Source of the DNA: Clostridium sp. UBA3947
GTDB taxonomy: Bacteria > Bacillota > Clostridia > Clostridiales > Clostridiaceae
Assembly (NCBI GenBank): GCA_002385545.1
Contig: DGDR01000072.1
Coordinates: 1,054-9,030, forward strand
DNA: 7,977 bases
Reading direction: 5' to 3'
Below, piece by piece: positions 1-6,172 of the stretch; position 1 is the stretch's first letter; each line of letters begins with the position of its first letter. Made by a program: the position numbers and the translations under genes. The notes under the pieces were generated by a model. That model made no database searches, was not told the DNA's origin, and was given only the letters and a program-made list of their open reading frames with translations.

Positions 1-473
1 CTTTTAGATAAAACATCAAAAGTCATTCCCATTTCTTCTGATAAGCTTTGTAGGCTATTTATAAGATCTTTATCTATTATATCTTTTATTAAGTCTGAAT
101 CTGGCTCACTATCTCTTTCATGATGATATCCAATGGCCTGTATTAATAAATTATATTCCTCTTTTGAAAATTCTCTATCTGGTAAGAAAGCAGGAGATAA
201 ATAGTTATGAGGTATATCTATTATTTCAGAATTTGCTAACTCCTTTATGCCGATGTTCTTTTTTATTTTATTCTGAAATGCACTGTTAGCTTTACCTAAA
301 TCATGATAAAGACAAGCTATCTTTAATAGTTGCCAAAATCTTTCTCCATCCATTTCTATTAACTGATCTATCCTACCTCCATAAGACTCCTTTAACTCTT
401 CATATGCTTCTAGCAATTTATCTGTATGTTCTTTTAAAGTTTCAATCTCTGGTTTTGATTTTGCAACAAACAT
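1..473 (-). CDS. cas3: Cas3, N-terminal HD nuclease part (truncated at window edge)
   Basis: This is the first 157 codons of an open frame that continues past position 1. The start is ATG at 471-473, preceded by AAAGAGGTG (479-487) with 7-nt spacing. The visible protein is the HD nuclease domain that begins Cas3: His16 in a K-E-H-T-D-K context, the HD pair in L-Y-H-D-L-G-K (His57-Asp58), His89 in I-P-H-N-Y-L-S-P, and a His117-His118 pair in G-Y-H-H-E-R-D. These match the metal-binding histidines and aspartate of Cas3 HD domains, which nick and degrade the displaced strand after recruitment by Cascade. The helicase part is expected beyond the window but is not seen, so a stand-alone HD protein (Cas3'') cannot be excluded. 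It is the last gene visible in the cas operon, 46 nt after cas5, with a stable hairpin in the gap. Confidence 0.92.
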   Translation of the reverse strand, partial: MFVAKSKPEIETLKEHTDKLLEAYEELKESYGGRIDQLIEMDGERFWQLLKIACLYHDLGKANSAFQNKIKKNIGIKELANSEIIDIPHNYLSPAFLPDREFSKEEYNLLIQAIGYHHERDSEPDSDLIKDIIDKDLINSLQSLSEEMGMTFDVLSK

Positions 474-492
474 AAAATCACCTCTTTACAAG

Positions 493-518
493 TATTGCTG
501 GAGTTTCCCCCAGCAATA
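493..518 (-). promoter_or_regulatory. Intercistronic RNA hairpin with GAAA tetraloop between cas5 and cas3
   Basis: In the minus-strand RNA, UAUUGCUGGGG pairs with CUCCAGCAAUA: 11 bp including one G-U, closing a GAAA (GNRA) loop. The stem starts one nucleotide after the cas5 stop codon and ends a few nucleotides before the cas3 Shine-Dalgarno. No U-tract follows, so it does not look like an intrinsic terminator. Inference: an mRNA processing or stabilising element, or one that sets cas3 output relative to Cascade. Confidence 0.6.
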
Positions 519-519
519 T

Positions 520-1179
520 TTAACTAAAATATACTAAATCATCGTACTTTTTATCTATAAAGATTAAGCCATCATCTATCTCCTCACCTGCATCAACATA
601 TAACACATCTATCTTTTCCCAAACCCTTATATAATTCTTTATTTGGTACCTTGTGTTTAGCCTATAGTTAATTCCGTTCAATTCACAATTTATCTGTTTT
701 TTAGGAATATATATAGGTCTTTTTATGGTGTAATTTCCGTCAGTTGAATATTGGTAAGCATCCTGCTCATACACCTGAACAAATTCTACCTTATCAATTC
801 TCGCCAAATCTTCTCTCCTACCAAGGCTAAAATACTCTGATGCAGATTTAATTTTTTCATATAATTGTTGAAGTACCTCTTCAGATGCAGTAACATGAAT
901 AATTAGGTTTATTCCATAAAGCATATGAATGTTTAGGGGCATAGTAGTTACAGCATTGGATTTATAAAAGTACATAGTGTTATAACTATTAAAAATACTT
1001 TCATAATCTCCCTGTATAGATACTTCCATTGGAACATATTCTTCTGCTCCTAGTATGTTATGTAACATACCAATAACTGTAGAGTAAGGCGGCAGGGGAT
1101 AGGTTTCTGTAACTTTATAAGCGAAGGGCTTTCTATAGCAAGCACTATCTTGATACAGCTCTATTCTTAAAGCCTCCAT
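520..1179 (-). CDS. cas5: Cas5, type I-B (Cas5t-like) Cascade subunit
   Basis: A 219-aa protein of the Cas5 RAMP family, which holds the 5' handle of crRNA at the foot of Cascade next to Cas8. The N-terminal strand and glycine/proline loop are typical: K-P-F-A-Y-K-V-T-E-T-Y-P-L-P-P-Y-S at residues 18-33, then T-V-I-G-M-L-H-N-I-L-G (34-44). The conserved Cas5 element F-S-L-G-R-R-E-D-L appears at 117-125. The length fits the Tneap-type Cas5 group. The ATG start lies 5 nt beyond the cas7 stop, and its GGAG lies in the last codons of cas7, so the two are tightly linked and probably translationally coupled. Codons and composition match the neighbours. It follows cas7 and precedes cas3 in the usual I-B order. 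Confidence 0.93.
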   Translation of the reverse strand: MEALRIELYQDSACYRKPFAYKVTETYPLPPYSTVIGMLHNILGAEEYVPMEVSIQGDYESIFNSYNTMYFYKSNAVTTMPLNIHMLYGINLIIHVTASEEVLQQLYEKIKSASEYFSLGRREDLARIDKVEFVQVYEQDAYQYSTDGNYTIKRPIYIPKKQINCELNGINYRLNTRYQIKNYIRVWEKIDVLYVDAGEEIDDGLIFIDKKYDDLVYFS

Positions 1180-1184
1180 TTATA

Positions 1185-2093
1185 TCACACTCCATAATAT
1201 CTGTTGATACCTTCCTTAATGTTTTTGAAGAAGCTTTCGATGGAACCAGCCCTTGTTTCTAATAAGCTAGCAAGTTCATCATCATTTTCAAAAACACCGC
1301 TTAAACTTCCCATATATGTGGAATCAATGATTCCCTTATCTAATATGTTGGTTTCCAAGGTTTCTTTAATCATATCTGTATCTATAAAATACCCACCATT
1401 TCTAGAATTAATTTTAACTCTTCCTAGAAAGAAAGGATTTGCCACATCATAAATACCGCCTATAACAAACAATGGTGATAAGTTCTCCTGCCTTCCCCTA
1501 ATATTACGATTAAGTACCTTAACTATATCCATAAGTTGATTTACCCTTTTTGCTCTTTCTTCATTCTCTAGCTGAATATCATTGTCAACACCTATTTTAT
1601 CTAAGTCTATTGTTAAGGTATAAGTGTAATAGCTTAGATGTTGTTCACTATTAACAGGTTTTGGATGCTCTCCAATTCTATCTGCCAATCCCTTATTATT
1701 TAGGAAATCCATATCGCTTCTGTAAGGTTCCAAGGAAATGGCATTACTCAATCTAACTGCTGCAGATCTTATAAGAGCTCCACCTTTATCTTCGCTGTTC
1801 TTCTTGGCAGTCTTCATGTAACCAAATAGATCCATCTCTTCAGAATCCTTTATTGTTACACTTTCCTTAAATTGCACTGTTCCCTTGCTCTTGTCCACAA
1901 CCTGTAGGTTCCAATTGTAAAACTCATGTCCTAATCTAACAATATCATATCTAATTGCCTGTCTGGATGCGAAAGTATACATGTTTCCGTCCATCCTTGT
2001 AAGCTTCTTTAGTTCCGCTATATTAGCTACTCCTTCACCATAATTTAAACTTTGTGCTTGAAATATTACTGTTAAAGTCAAACCTTTACTCAT
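1185..2093 (-). CDS. cas7: Cas7 (Cst2/DevR family), Cascade backbone subunit
   Basis: A 302-aa protein of the Cst2/DevR branch of Cas7. Several copies polymerise along the crRNA spacer to form the Cascade backbone. Family signs are the N-terminal strand L-T-L-T-V-I-F-Q-A-Q-S-L-N-Y-G-E-G (5-21), the very characteristic R-M-D-G-N-M-Y-T-F-A-S-R-Q-A-I-R-Y-D (33-50), and the later I-R-G-R-Q-E-N-L-S-P-L-F-V-I-G-G segment. The length is normal for the family (about 300 aa). The ATG is preceded by AGGAGG (2102-2107) with 8-nt spacing, the strongest translation signal in the operon, which suits a subunit needed in several copies. It lies between cas8b and cas5, 27 nt after the cas8b stop. Confidence 0.95.
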   Translation of the reverse strand: MSKGLTLTVIFQAQSLNYGEGVANIAELKKLTRMDGNMYTFASRQAIRYDIVRLGHEFYNWNLQVVDKSKGTVQFKESVTIKDSEEMDLFGYMKTAKKNSEDKGGALIRSAAVRLSNAISLEPYRSDMDFLNNKGLADRIGEHPKPVNSEQHLSYYTYTLTIDLDKIGVDNDIQLENEERAKRVNQLMDIVKVLNRNIRGRQENLSPLFVIGGIYDVANPFFLGRVKINSRNGGYFIDTDMIKETLETNILDKGIIDSTYMGSLSGVFENDDELASLLETRAGSIESFFKNIKEGINRYYGV

Positions 2094-2120
2094 TTTTCCT
2101 ACCTCCTACTTTTTTATATC

Positions 2121-2450
2121 CTACTGATTATCTTCAGGTTTAAGTTCTTCTTTGTTATAAGCCTTTGATATTAAGCCAGATACAAAAGCATGGGCAATCT
2201 CTTCGAAGGCCAACTCCTTCTCCGTCATAATATCTAAAAATATTGAAGGTACTTCTTTTCCAGCATTTAAATGTATTCTTAAAAGAGTATCCATAAAATC
2301 TTTTTTATTGTTGGCTTTTGCAACATTTAACAGCCTATAAGCTATTGATTCAATCTTGTTCTCAGCATTAATATCCTCATAATATTTATTTAGTTCAAGA
2401 CCCTTCATATAAATAAATTTAATTTTCTTATCATCAACTTTGCTTATCAC
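2121..2450 (-). CDS. cas11: Probable internally translated Cas11 small subunit (3' end of cas8b)
   Basis: Inside cas8b, in the same frame, a perfect AGGAGG (2461-2466) is followed after 10 nt by GTG (2448-2450). Translation from it would yield a 109-aa, lysine/glutamate-rich, apparently all-helical protein that ends with the cas8b stop. In type I-B, I-C and I-D systems the Cascade small subunit Cas11 is known to be made from an internal start near the 3' end of the large-subunit gene. No separate small-subunit gene is present here, and the size fits. What is seen: the Shine-Dalgarno and the in-frame GTG. What is inferred: that it is used. The 10-nt spacing is slightly long, and GTG is weaker than ATG, so yield relative to Cas8b is uncertain. 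The AGGAGG also encodes Lys-Gly-Gly, which could be coincidence. Confidence 0.6.
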   Translation of the reverse strand: MISKVDDKKIKFIYMKGLELNKYYEDINAENKIESIAYRLLNVAKANNKKDFMDTLLRIHLNAGKEVPSIFLDIMTEKELAFEEIAHAFVSGLISKAYNKEELKPEDNQ

Positions 2451-3941
2451 TTCCTTATTCCCTCCTTTAAAAACATTCAAGTAAAATCTAACCTTAACTG
2501 CTTTATAGCAGTCTACTGCACTACCGTAGTCGTCACTTAAAATCTTTCTAAGCTTTTTATCTATTGCAAATTTGATATCTACGTTATTCAATATGTTATC
2601 TACAAGCTCTGCCTTAAACCGTTCTTCCTTTATGGAATTTAGCACATCTGCTTTGTCCTTCAAGAACATTGCTATGTGCTTTGGTATGTTAAAATAGTTA
2701 AGCTTGCAATTTTTAGATTTATAGTCTGAGTTAAATTCAACATATAATATGTTTTGCAGCTGCCATACGCTCTTCTTTTTCTCTGTAGACACTAAGTCAA
2801 AAATCAATTCTTTAAAAGGAGCTTCCTTGTCTTTTTTCATTTTGAAATTTTCATTAGTCTTATATAGTTCTTGAAAAGAGGTATCCATATTTACAAAGGC
2901 ATAATATTGCTTTTCCTCTGAATCTAGATTTTCGTTCATATAACCTTTGTAAATATCTATAGACCCGGCAGCAGCACAGAATAAAATAAGCTTGCATATA
3001 TCGCAAATTGGTACCCTTGTGTTATACTCCCAAAACATATTTCTGCTATTATTAGTGCTTACTGCTAAAGGTATAAAGTCACCTTCCCCGTATTCACTGC
3101 CAAAACTATGGTTTTCTCCACACATATGACAAACACTAAATTCGTCGCTATACAAATACTGAGAAATAGCTTCAATTCCAGCTTCCTTTTTAAGATACTT
3201 TCTTTCAATACCTTTATACAGTTTTTCAATATTGCTAGGAAGACTCTTACCTTTTAAGCTATTAACTACATGATCCTTTAATCCTTGATAATCATCTCTT
3301 TCTATAAATTGCTTCAATGTTACTATCTCAAGGATTGGTCTTATATAATCTTTAAAAATTATTTCCTTTTGTTCTTCTATAGATTTGCTACTATTTAGTA
3401 CATTTAAGTAGCTTACTTGACCATAGAAGGATTTAGACAACTGGGATTTGAATTTGTTGGAAGTAATTTTTTGATTAATTATCTTTTCCTTTAATATACT
3501 TTTATAAGATTCAACTAACTCACCTAATTCCTCTAAATTCTCTTCCTTTTTTATACTGTCTAATCTCTTGTAAATCTCATCAGCCCTTTTAAATATTTCC
3601 TCATCTATCTTTTTAATTTTGTCATTATTACGCTTTATGGTATTTTTTATATCTTCAAAATTCTCCGTATAGTTGTCCTTGTTTTTGCATCTATTATAAT
3701 ATCTATCAAGTTGACTCCCTTGTAGCTTAGCCATATCATATCTATCTAAAAAATAGTCAAAGTAATAGTTATGAAATTCTCTTAAAAGATCTGCTTCAAA
3801 CTCAATATAATTGTCTACAGCTTTAAATCCATAATCAAATAGGTTCAAAGAACCATAGGTTTCAGCATGTTCTAGTATCCTCTTAAAGCCAACCATTCCC
3901 ATGTTAAAGAACCAGTCTGACAAATAGACTCGTAATTTCAT
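2121..3941 (-). CDS. cas8b: Cas8b (CXXC-CXXC protein Cst1), Cascade large subunit
   Basis: A 606-aa large subunit of a type I-B Tneap-like Cascade, the protein that recognises the PAM and recruits Cas3. Two CxxC pairs at Cys271/Cys274 (C-H-M-C) and Cys313/Cys316 (C-D-I-C) give the zinc-ribbon that names the CXXC-CXXC Cst1 family. The N-terminus M-K-L-R-V-Y-L-S-D-W-F-F-N-M-G-M-V-G-F is typical, and residues of roughly 75-140 are lysine/glutamate-rich and probably coiled coil. I chose ATG at 3939-3941 because AGGAGG (3950-3955) precedes it by 8 nt. An upstream in-frame GTG (3948-3950) overlaps that Shine-Dalgarno and is not a credible start. The SD begins right after the cas6 stop. The last 109 codons probably also encode Cas11 (see that entry). 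Confidence 0.94.
   Translation of the reverse strand: MKLRVYLSDWFFNMGMVGFKRILEHAETYGSLNLFDYGFKAVDNYIEFEADLLREFHNYYFDYFLDRYDMAKLQGSQLDRYYNRCKNKDNYTENFEDIKNTIKRNNDKIKKIDEEIFKRADEIYKRLDSIKKEENLEELGELVESYKSILKEKIINQKITSNKFKSQLSKSFYGQVSYLNVLNSSKSIEEQKEIIFKDYIRPILEIVTLKQFIERDDYQGLKDHVVNSLKGKSLPSNIEKLYKGIERKYLKKEAGIEAISQYLYSDEFSVCHMCGENHSFGSEYGEGDFIPLAVSTNNSRNMFWEYNTRVPICDICKLILFCAAAGSIDIYKGYMNENLDSEEKQYYAFVNMDTSFQELYKTNENFKMKKDKEAPFKELIFDLVSTEKKKSVWQLQNILYVEFNSDYKSKNCKLNYFNIPKHIAMFLKDKADVLNSIKEERFKAELVDNILNNVDIKFAIDKKLRKILSDDYGSAVDCYKAVKVRFYLNVFKGGNKEVISKVDDKKIKFIYMKGLELNKYYEDINAENKIESIAYRLLNVAKANNKKDFMDTLLRIHLNAGKEVPSIFLDIMTEKELAFEEIAHAFVSGLISKAYNKEELKPEDNQ
2461..2466 (-). promoter_or_regulatory. 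Internal Shine-Dalgarno within cas8b
   Basis: A perfect AGGAGG in the coding sequence, reading AAAGGAGGGAATAAGGAAGTG overall in minus sense up to the in-frame GTG. A full-strength SD inside an AT-rich coding region, placed before an in-frame start about 110 codons from the stop, is the signature expected for internal Cas11 initiation. Confidence 0.6.
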
Positions 3942-3955
3942 CCATATCACCTCCT

Positions 3956-4684
3956 TTATACTACCTCTAACATTCCAAAGCCTTGACCTTTCCTAAAACC
4001 AATTCCTGATTGGTAAACAAAGTTTAAATCCTCCACATCTCCACTTAGTTTAAAAATTCCTGAATAAGCATTTACATAAAAAGTATCTTTCCCAGCTATT
4101 TCACTAAATGCTCGTATTTGCTCTTTAACCACTACTTTTTTCATAAGAATCTTTTCAAATCGAAGCCTTTGCTTAAGGCCATAACCCCTATAAGACCTAA
4201 GTGCCTTATCAACAATGTAATTTAGTTCTTCCTCATAGCCGAGGTCATCAGGAGCTAAAAAGTTATTAGCCTTATCTTTGATGCATATAGGTGACATGGT
4301 CTTAAAAACCACTTGCTCTTCATTTATCATTTTCTCTTTTACTAATGAAATCTTGAGTCTTTCTAAAACAAAGTCCTTATATTTGAATGTTTTAGTATTC
4401 AAGATGCCATTGTAAATATTTATTCCAAATTCGTAATCTACGGTAGTTATATTTAAAACCACTCGGTCTCTAATTGATATTTCTTCACCCTTCATTTCAA
4501 AATCTTTTAACATTACAGCAAAAGAAAAAGGCTTAATTTTTTTATTATTTTTTTCTTCAAACTTATATAATTTATCAAAGTATTCTTGATTTACTTTACA
4601 AAGAGCATCTTTAATTAAACTTACAAACATCATTCTATTTGCCACTGGAATTTTCTCTGTCTTAAACTCACATTTTAATCTCAC
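3956..4684 (-). CDS. cas6: Cas6 crRNA-processing endoribonuclease
   Basis: A 242-aa RAMP protein of the Cas6 family, which cuts pre-crRNA within each repeat and leaves an 8-nt 5' tag. It begins with the usual M-R-L-K-C-E-F-K-T-E-K-I-P strand and ends with the diagnostic glycine-rich loop G-I-G-F-R-K-G-Q-G-F-G-M-L-E-V (227-241). The start is GTG at 4682-4684 with AGGAGG (4693-4698) 8 nt upstream; no better ATG is near. Oddly, the protein has no histidine at all, whereas many Cas6 enzymes use a His near residues 30-50 as general acid/base. Tyr and Lys residues in the 30-60 region could serve, and some Cas6 proteins (Sulfolobus) work without a catalytic His. It is the first cas gene of the run; its stop is followed immediately by the cas8b Shine-Dalgarno. 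Confidence 0.93.
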   Translation of the reverse strand: MRLKCEFKTEKIPVANRMMFVSLIKDALCKVNQEYFDKLYKFEEKNNKKIKPFSFAVMLKDFEMKGEEISIRDRVVLNITTVDYEFGINIYNGILNTKTFKYKDFVLERLKISLVKEKMINEEQVVFKTMSPICIKDKANNFLAPDDLGYEEELNYIVDKALRSYRGYGLKQRLRFEKILMKKVVVKEQIRAFSEIAGKDTFYVNAYSGIFKLSGDVEDLNFVYQSGIGFRKGQGFGMLEVV

Positions 4685-4706
4685 TTAACTCACCTCCTTT
4701 AATTTA

Positions 4707-4712
4707 ATTATA
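4707..4712 (-). promoter_or_regulatory. Possible -10 element upstream of cas6
   Basis: A consensus TATAAT lies 22 nt upstream of the cas6 GTG in the 67-nt gap after the WYL gene, but the hexamer 17 nt before it (CTATAT) bears no likeness to TTGACA. It may be an activator-dependent or weak internal promoter, or chance in AT-rich DNA. No terminator is visible in the gap, so read-through from the regulator genes is likely. Confidence 0.25.
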
Positions 4713-4751
4713 AAACTTAATGCCGACATATATAGGTGTGTTTGTATTTTT

Positions 4752-5693
4752 TTAATAATTTTTCATCATCTCCTCCAATTCTTTTTTTAGCTCATTTCTT
4801 AAAGTCTCTGGTTCAAGTACTTCTACAGAACTTCCCATACTCAATATCCAACTTTTAATTTCTACCTTACCTTTCATTTTTGCTTGGAATAAAATTGAGT
4901 TTTCATCTCTATTTTCAGTTATAATTTGATTCTTAACCCATACCTTTTCTTTTACTATTTGTGCCATTGGATATTTAATTAATAATTTAAGTTCTATTTC
5001 CTCATCTTGATATATGCCGAAATTATTTGACATATATTCCTTCAAATTAAAATTCTTATCTTTTTCAAATTTTTCATTAACTATTTCATATTTAGATATT
5101 CTTGAAAGCTTAAACTGCCTTATCTCGTTTCTCCTCTCACAAAAACCAACTAGATATAAGGAACCATCATACTGAAAAATGGCGTAGGGTCTCACCACTC
5201 TCTCTACTTCTTCCTTTTTCAGTGAACCATATAGAATTTTTATCTTTTTATATGTAATTATAGCTGTATTAATATCTAGCCATATTTTCTTTTCCTTTTC
5301 AAAATGTGAATTGGCACTACGATGTTTTATAAAATAATCTGTAGGTTTTATGGCACTTTCTTTCTTCAAGGCACATATCTTATTTACCAATGACTTAAAG
5401 TCTTGTAAATGTACGAACTCATCATGCTTTAATTGCTGCTCCGCAGATTGCAATGCAAAAAATTCTCCTTCCGTTAAGTCTAATCCACTAAGATATTCAA
5501 TATCTTCAAACACATATCCACCGTATTTACCTGGAATAGTCTTTATATTAATACCTGCTTCATCCAGATATTCTTTATATCTTTCTACCTGCCTTGTTCC
5601 TATCTCTAATTCATCGGCTATCTCTTTAACCGTCATTTTTCCTCTACTTTTTAATAACACTAACATCCTTAATGCATTTCCTACCTTACTCAT
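4752..5693 (-). CDS. WYL-domain transcriptional regulator
   Basis: A 313-aa cytoplasmic DNA-binding regulator. Residues 6-60 form an HTH_11/DeoR-like winged helix (M-T-V-K-E-I-A-D-E-L-E-I-G-T-R-Q-V-E-R-Y), ending in a wing with K-Y-G-G-Y-V-F. After a helical linker, a WYL domain spans about 140-205, with R-P-Y-A-I-F then L-Y-L-V-G-F-C-E-R-R-N-E-I-R-Q-F-K-L-S-R-I (W-Y-L here is L-Y-L), followed by a C-terminal extension of about 100 aa. WYL domains bind nucleic-acid ligands or nucleotides and often control CRISPR and other defence loci. I chose ATG 5691-5693 with GGAGGG 4-5 nt upstream; the frame extends to a TTG at 5729 that lacks a Shine-Dalgarno. It is 67 nt from cas6 in the same direction with no terminator between, so it probably regulates, and may be cotranscribed with, the cas genes. 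Activator or repressor cannot be told. Confidence 0.88.
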   Translation of the reverse strand: MSKVGNALRMLVLLKSRGKMTVKEIADELEIGTRQVERYKEYLDEAGINIKTIPGKYGGYVFEDIEYLSGLDLTEGEFFALQSAEQQLKHDEFVHLQDFKSLVNKICALKKESAIKPTDYFIKHRSANSHFEKEKKIWLDINTAIITYKKIKILYGSLKKEEVERVVRPYAIFQYDGSLYLVGFCERRNEIRQFKLSRISKYEIVNEKFEKDKNFNLKEYMSNNFGIYQDEEIELKLLIKYPMAQIVKEKVWVKNQIITENRDENSILFQAKMKGKVEIKSWILSMGSSVEVLEPETLRNELKKELEEMMKNY

Positions 5694-5759
5694 AATCCCT
5701 CCATTAGAATTACTCAATAAAATCTTCAAACATCTATCAGCGCACTTAAATAGACAATT

Positions 5760-5954
5760 CTAGATTGATATGAAATATCCTCCTTTTCTGCTACTTTTCG
5801 ACGAAACTAGATACAGTATTTGGGCATTTATTTCATTTATTAACCTCTTTATTGAGCTTACACTAATATGTATTTTTAAAGCTAATTCATCGGCTGTTGT
5901 GTATCCTTCATTCTTTATTAATATCAATATTAATTCTCTTTTGCTATCTTTCAA
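5760..5954 (-). CDS. Stand-alone winged-helix (HTH) protein, 64 aa
   Basis: A small protein consisting only of a winged helix-turn-helix: helices L-I-L-I-L-I-K-N-E-G, T-A-D-E-L-A-L-K-I-H-I and S-V-S-S-I-K-R-L-I-N-E-I-N, then a wing ending K-G-G-Y-F-I-S-I. It starts at TTG (5952-5954) with a perfect AGGAGG (5963-5968) 8 nt upstream, so it looks translated rather than decayed. Its layout parallels the N-terminal domain of the WYL regulator next door (both end the wing in GGY), with no sensor domain. It may be a remnant of a second WYL- or PRD-type regulator that lost its C-terminus, or a real mini-regulator that shares or competes for operator sites. It is 66 nt upstream of the WYL ATG, and its upstream region carries the promoter and the site matched by the mini-CRISPR spacer. 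Confidence 0.7.
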   Translation of the reverse strand: MKDSKRELILILIKNEGYTTADELALKIHISVSSIKRLINEINAQILYLVSSKSSRKGGYFISI

Positions 5955-5978
5955 AATTTCTCCCTCCTTAGACTTTAT

Positions 5979-5998
5979 ATCTTAGTATTTAAACTAGG
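5979..5998 (-). promoter_or_regulatory. Putative self-target (protospacer seed plus CCT PAM) upstream of the HTH gene
   Basis: Minus strand reads CCT (5998-5996, PAM position) then AGTTTAAATACTAAGAT (5995-5979). The spacer at 6172-6140 begins AGTTTTAATACTAAGAT: 16 of 17 identical, the sole mismatch at position 6. A full 33-nt protospacer would end at 5963, over the HTH gene's Shine-Dalgarno. The site is also a partial palindrome (TAGT...ACTA), so it could instead be a protein operator. Confidence 0.6.
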
Positions 5999-6024
5999 AT
6001 GCGTATATATTGTTATAAAAATAG

Positions 6025-6039
6025 ACTTAATATATAAGT
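6025..6039. promoter_or_regulatory. CTTA/TAAG palindrome, possible operator
   Basis: ACTTAATATATAAGT has 5-bp inverted arms around a 5-nt AT centre. It lies just downstream of the predicted start of the regulator transcript and resembles a second CTTA...TAAG site over the -10. It could bind the HTH or WYL protein; chance is possible in AT-rich DNA. Confidence 0.35.
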
Positions 6040-6050
6040 TCAATAATAAA

Positions 6051-6064
6051 CTTACTATATTAAG
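6051..6064. promoter_or_regulatory. CTTA/TAAG palindrome overlapping the -10, possible operator
   Basis: CTTACTATATTAAG is a 12-of-14 palindrome that covers the -10 hexamer (6054-6059). A dimeric repressor bound here would block the promoter, which would suit autoregulation by the downstream HTH/WYL proteins. Confidence 0.35.
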
Positions 6065-6082
6065 CCTTTTCAATACTTTCAA
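6054..6082 (-). promoter_or_regulatory. Sigma-A-type promoter for the HTH-WYL(-cas) transcript
   Basis: The minus strand has -35 TTGAAA (6077-6082), a 17-nt spacer and -10 TATAGT (6054-6059), each 5 of 6 to consensus. It is the best promoter in the window and would start a transcript near 6047, with a leader of about 90 nt before the HTH start that contains the spacer-matched site. Confidence 0.6.
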
Positions 6083-6106
6083 ACTGATTTCCCTTCAAAA
6101 TCAGTT
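6082..6106 (-). terminator. Hairpin after the mini-CRISPR, possible terminator
   Basis: Inverted arms AACTGATTT and AAATCAGTT (9 bp) surround a 7-nt loop. It lies 4 nt beyond the distal degenerate repeat and abuts the -35 of the next promoter. The bases after it on the minus strand are only weakly T-rich, so it may end or stabilise the crRNA-like transcript, or act as an operator for the promoter, rather than being a strong terminator. Confidence 0.4.
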
Positions 6107-6109
6107 CAA

Positions 6110-6139
6110 ATTTGGTACTCCTCATAGTTAAGATAAAAC
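6110..6139 (-). repeat. Degenerate I-B repeat, distal copy
   Basis: Begins GTTTTATCTTAACTATGAGG in minus sense, which looks like an intact clostridial I-B repeat, then diverges (AGTACCAAAT). Decay at the 3' end is usual in the last repeat of an array and in the second repeat of crRNA-like units. Confidence 0.55.
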
Positions 6140-6172
6140 AACTTTAATTATAGAGATCTTAGTATTAAAACT

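Noticed and set aside
1204..1452. Plus-strand frame of 82 codons inside cas7
   Set aside because: It is antisense to a clear cas7 gene, has no family features, and is a shadow of the real coding frame.
3939..3950. Longer cas8b frame starting at GTG 3948-3950 (609 aa)
   Set aside because: The GTG lies inside the AGGAGGTG Shine-Dalgarno itself; ATG at 3939-3941 has the correct 8-nt spacing.
4708..4716. Second seed match of the spacer (AGTTTTA) at the -10 region upstream of cas6
   Set aside because: Only 7 nt in AT-rich DNA, identity stops at position 8, and the three bases before it are TTA rather than a CCW PAM.
5691..5729. WYL regulator starting at TTG 5729
   Set aside because: No Shine-Dalgarno precedes it; ATG 5691-5693 has GGAGGG a few nt upstream, and the HTH domain starts right after it.
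5350..5763. Plus-strand frame of 137 codons opposite the WYL gene
   Set aside because: Cysteine/serine-rich composition typical of a reverse-complement shadow; the minus frame encodes recognisable HTH and WYL domains.
5770..5985. Plus-strand frame of 71 codons opposite the HTH gene
   Set aside because: A hydrophobic shadow; the minus frame has a strong SD and an HTH pattern.
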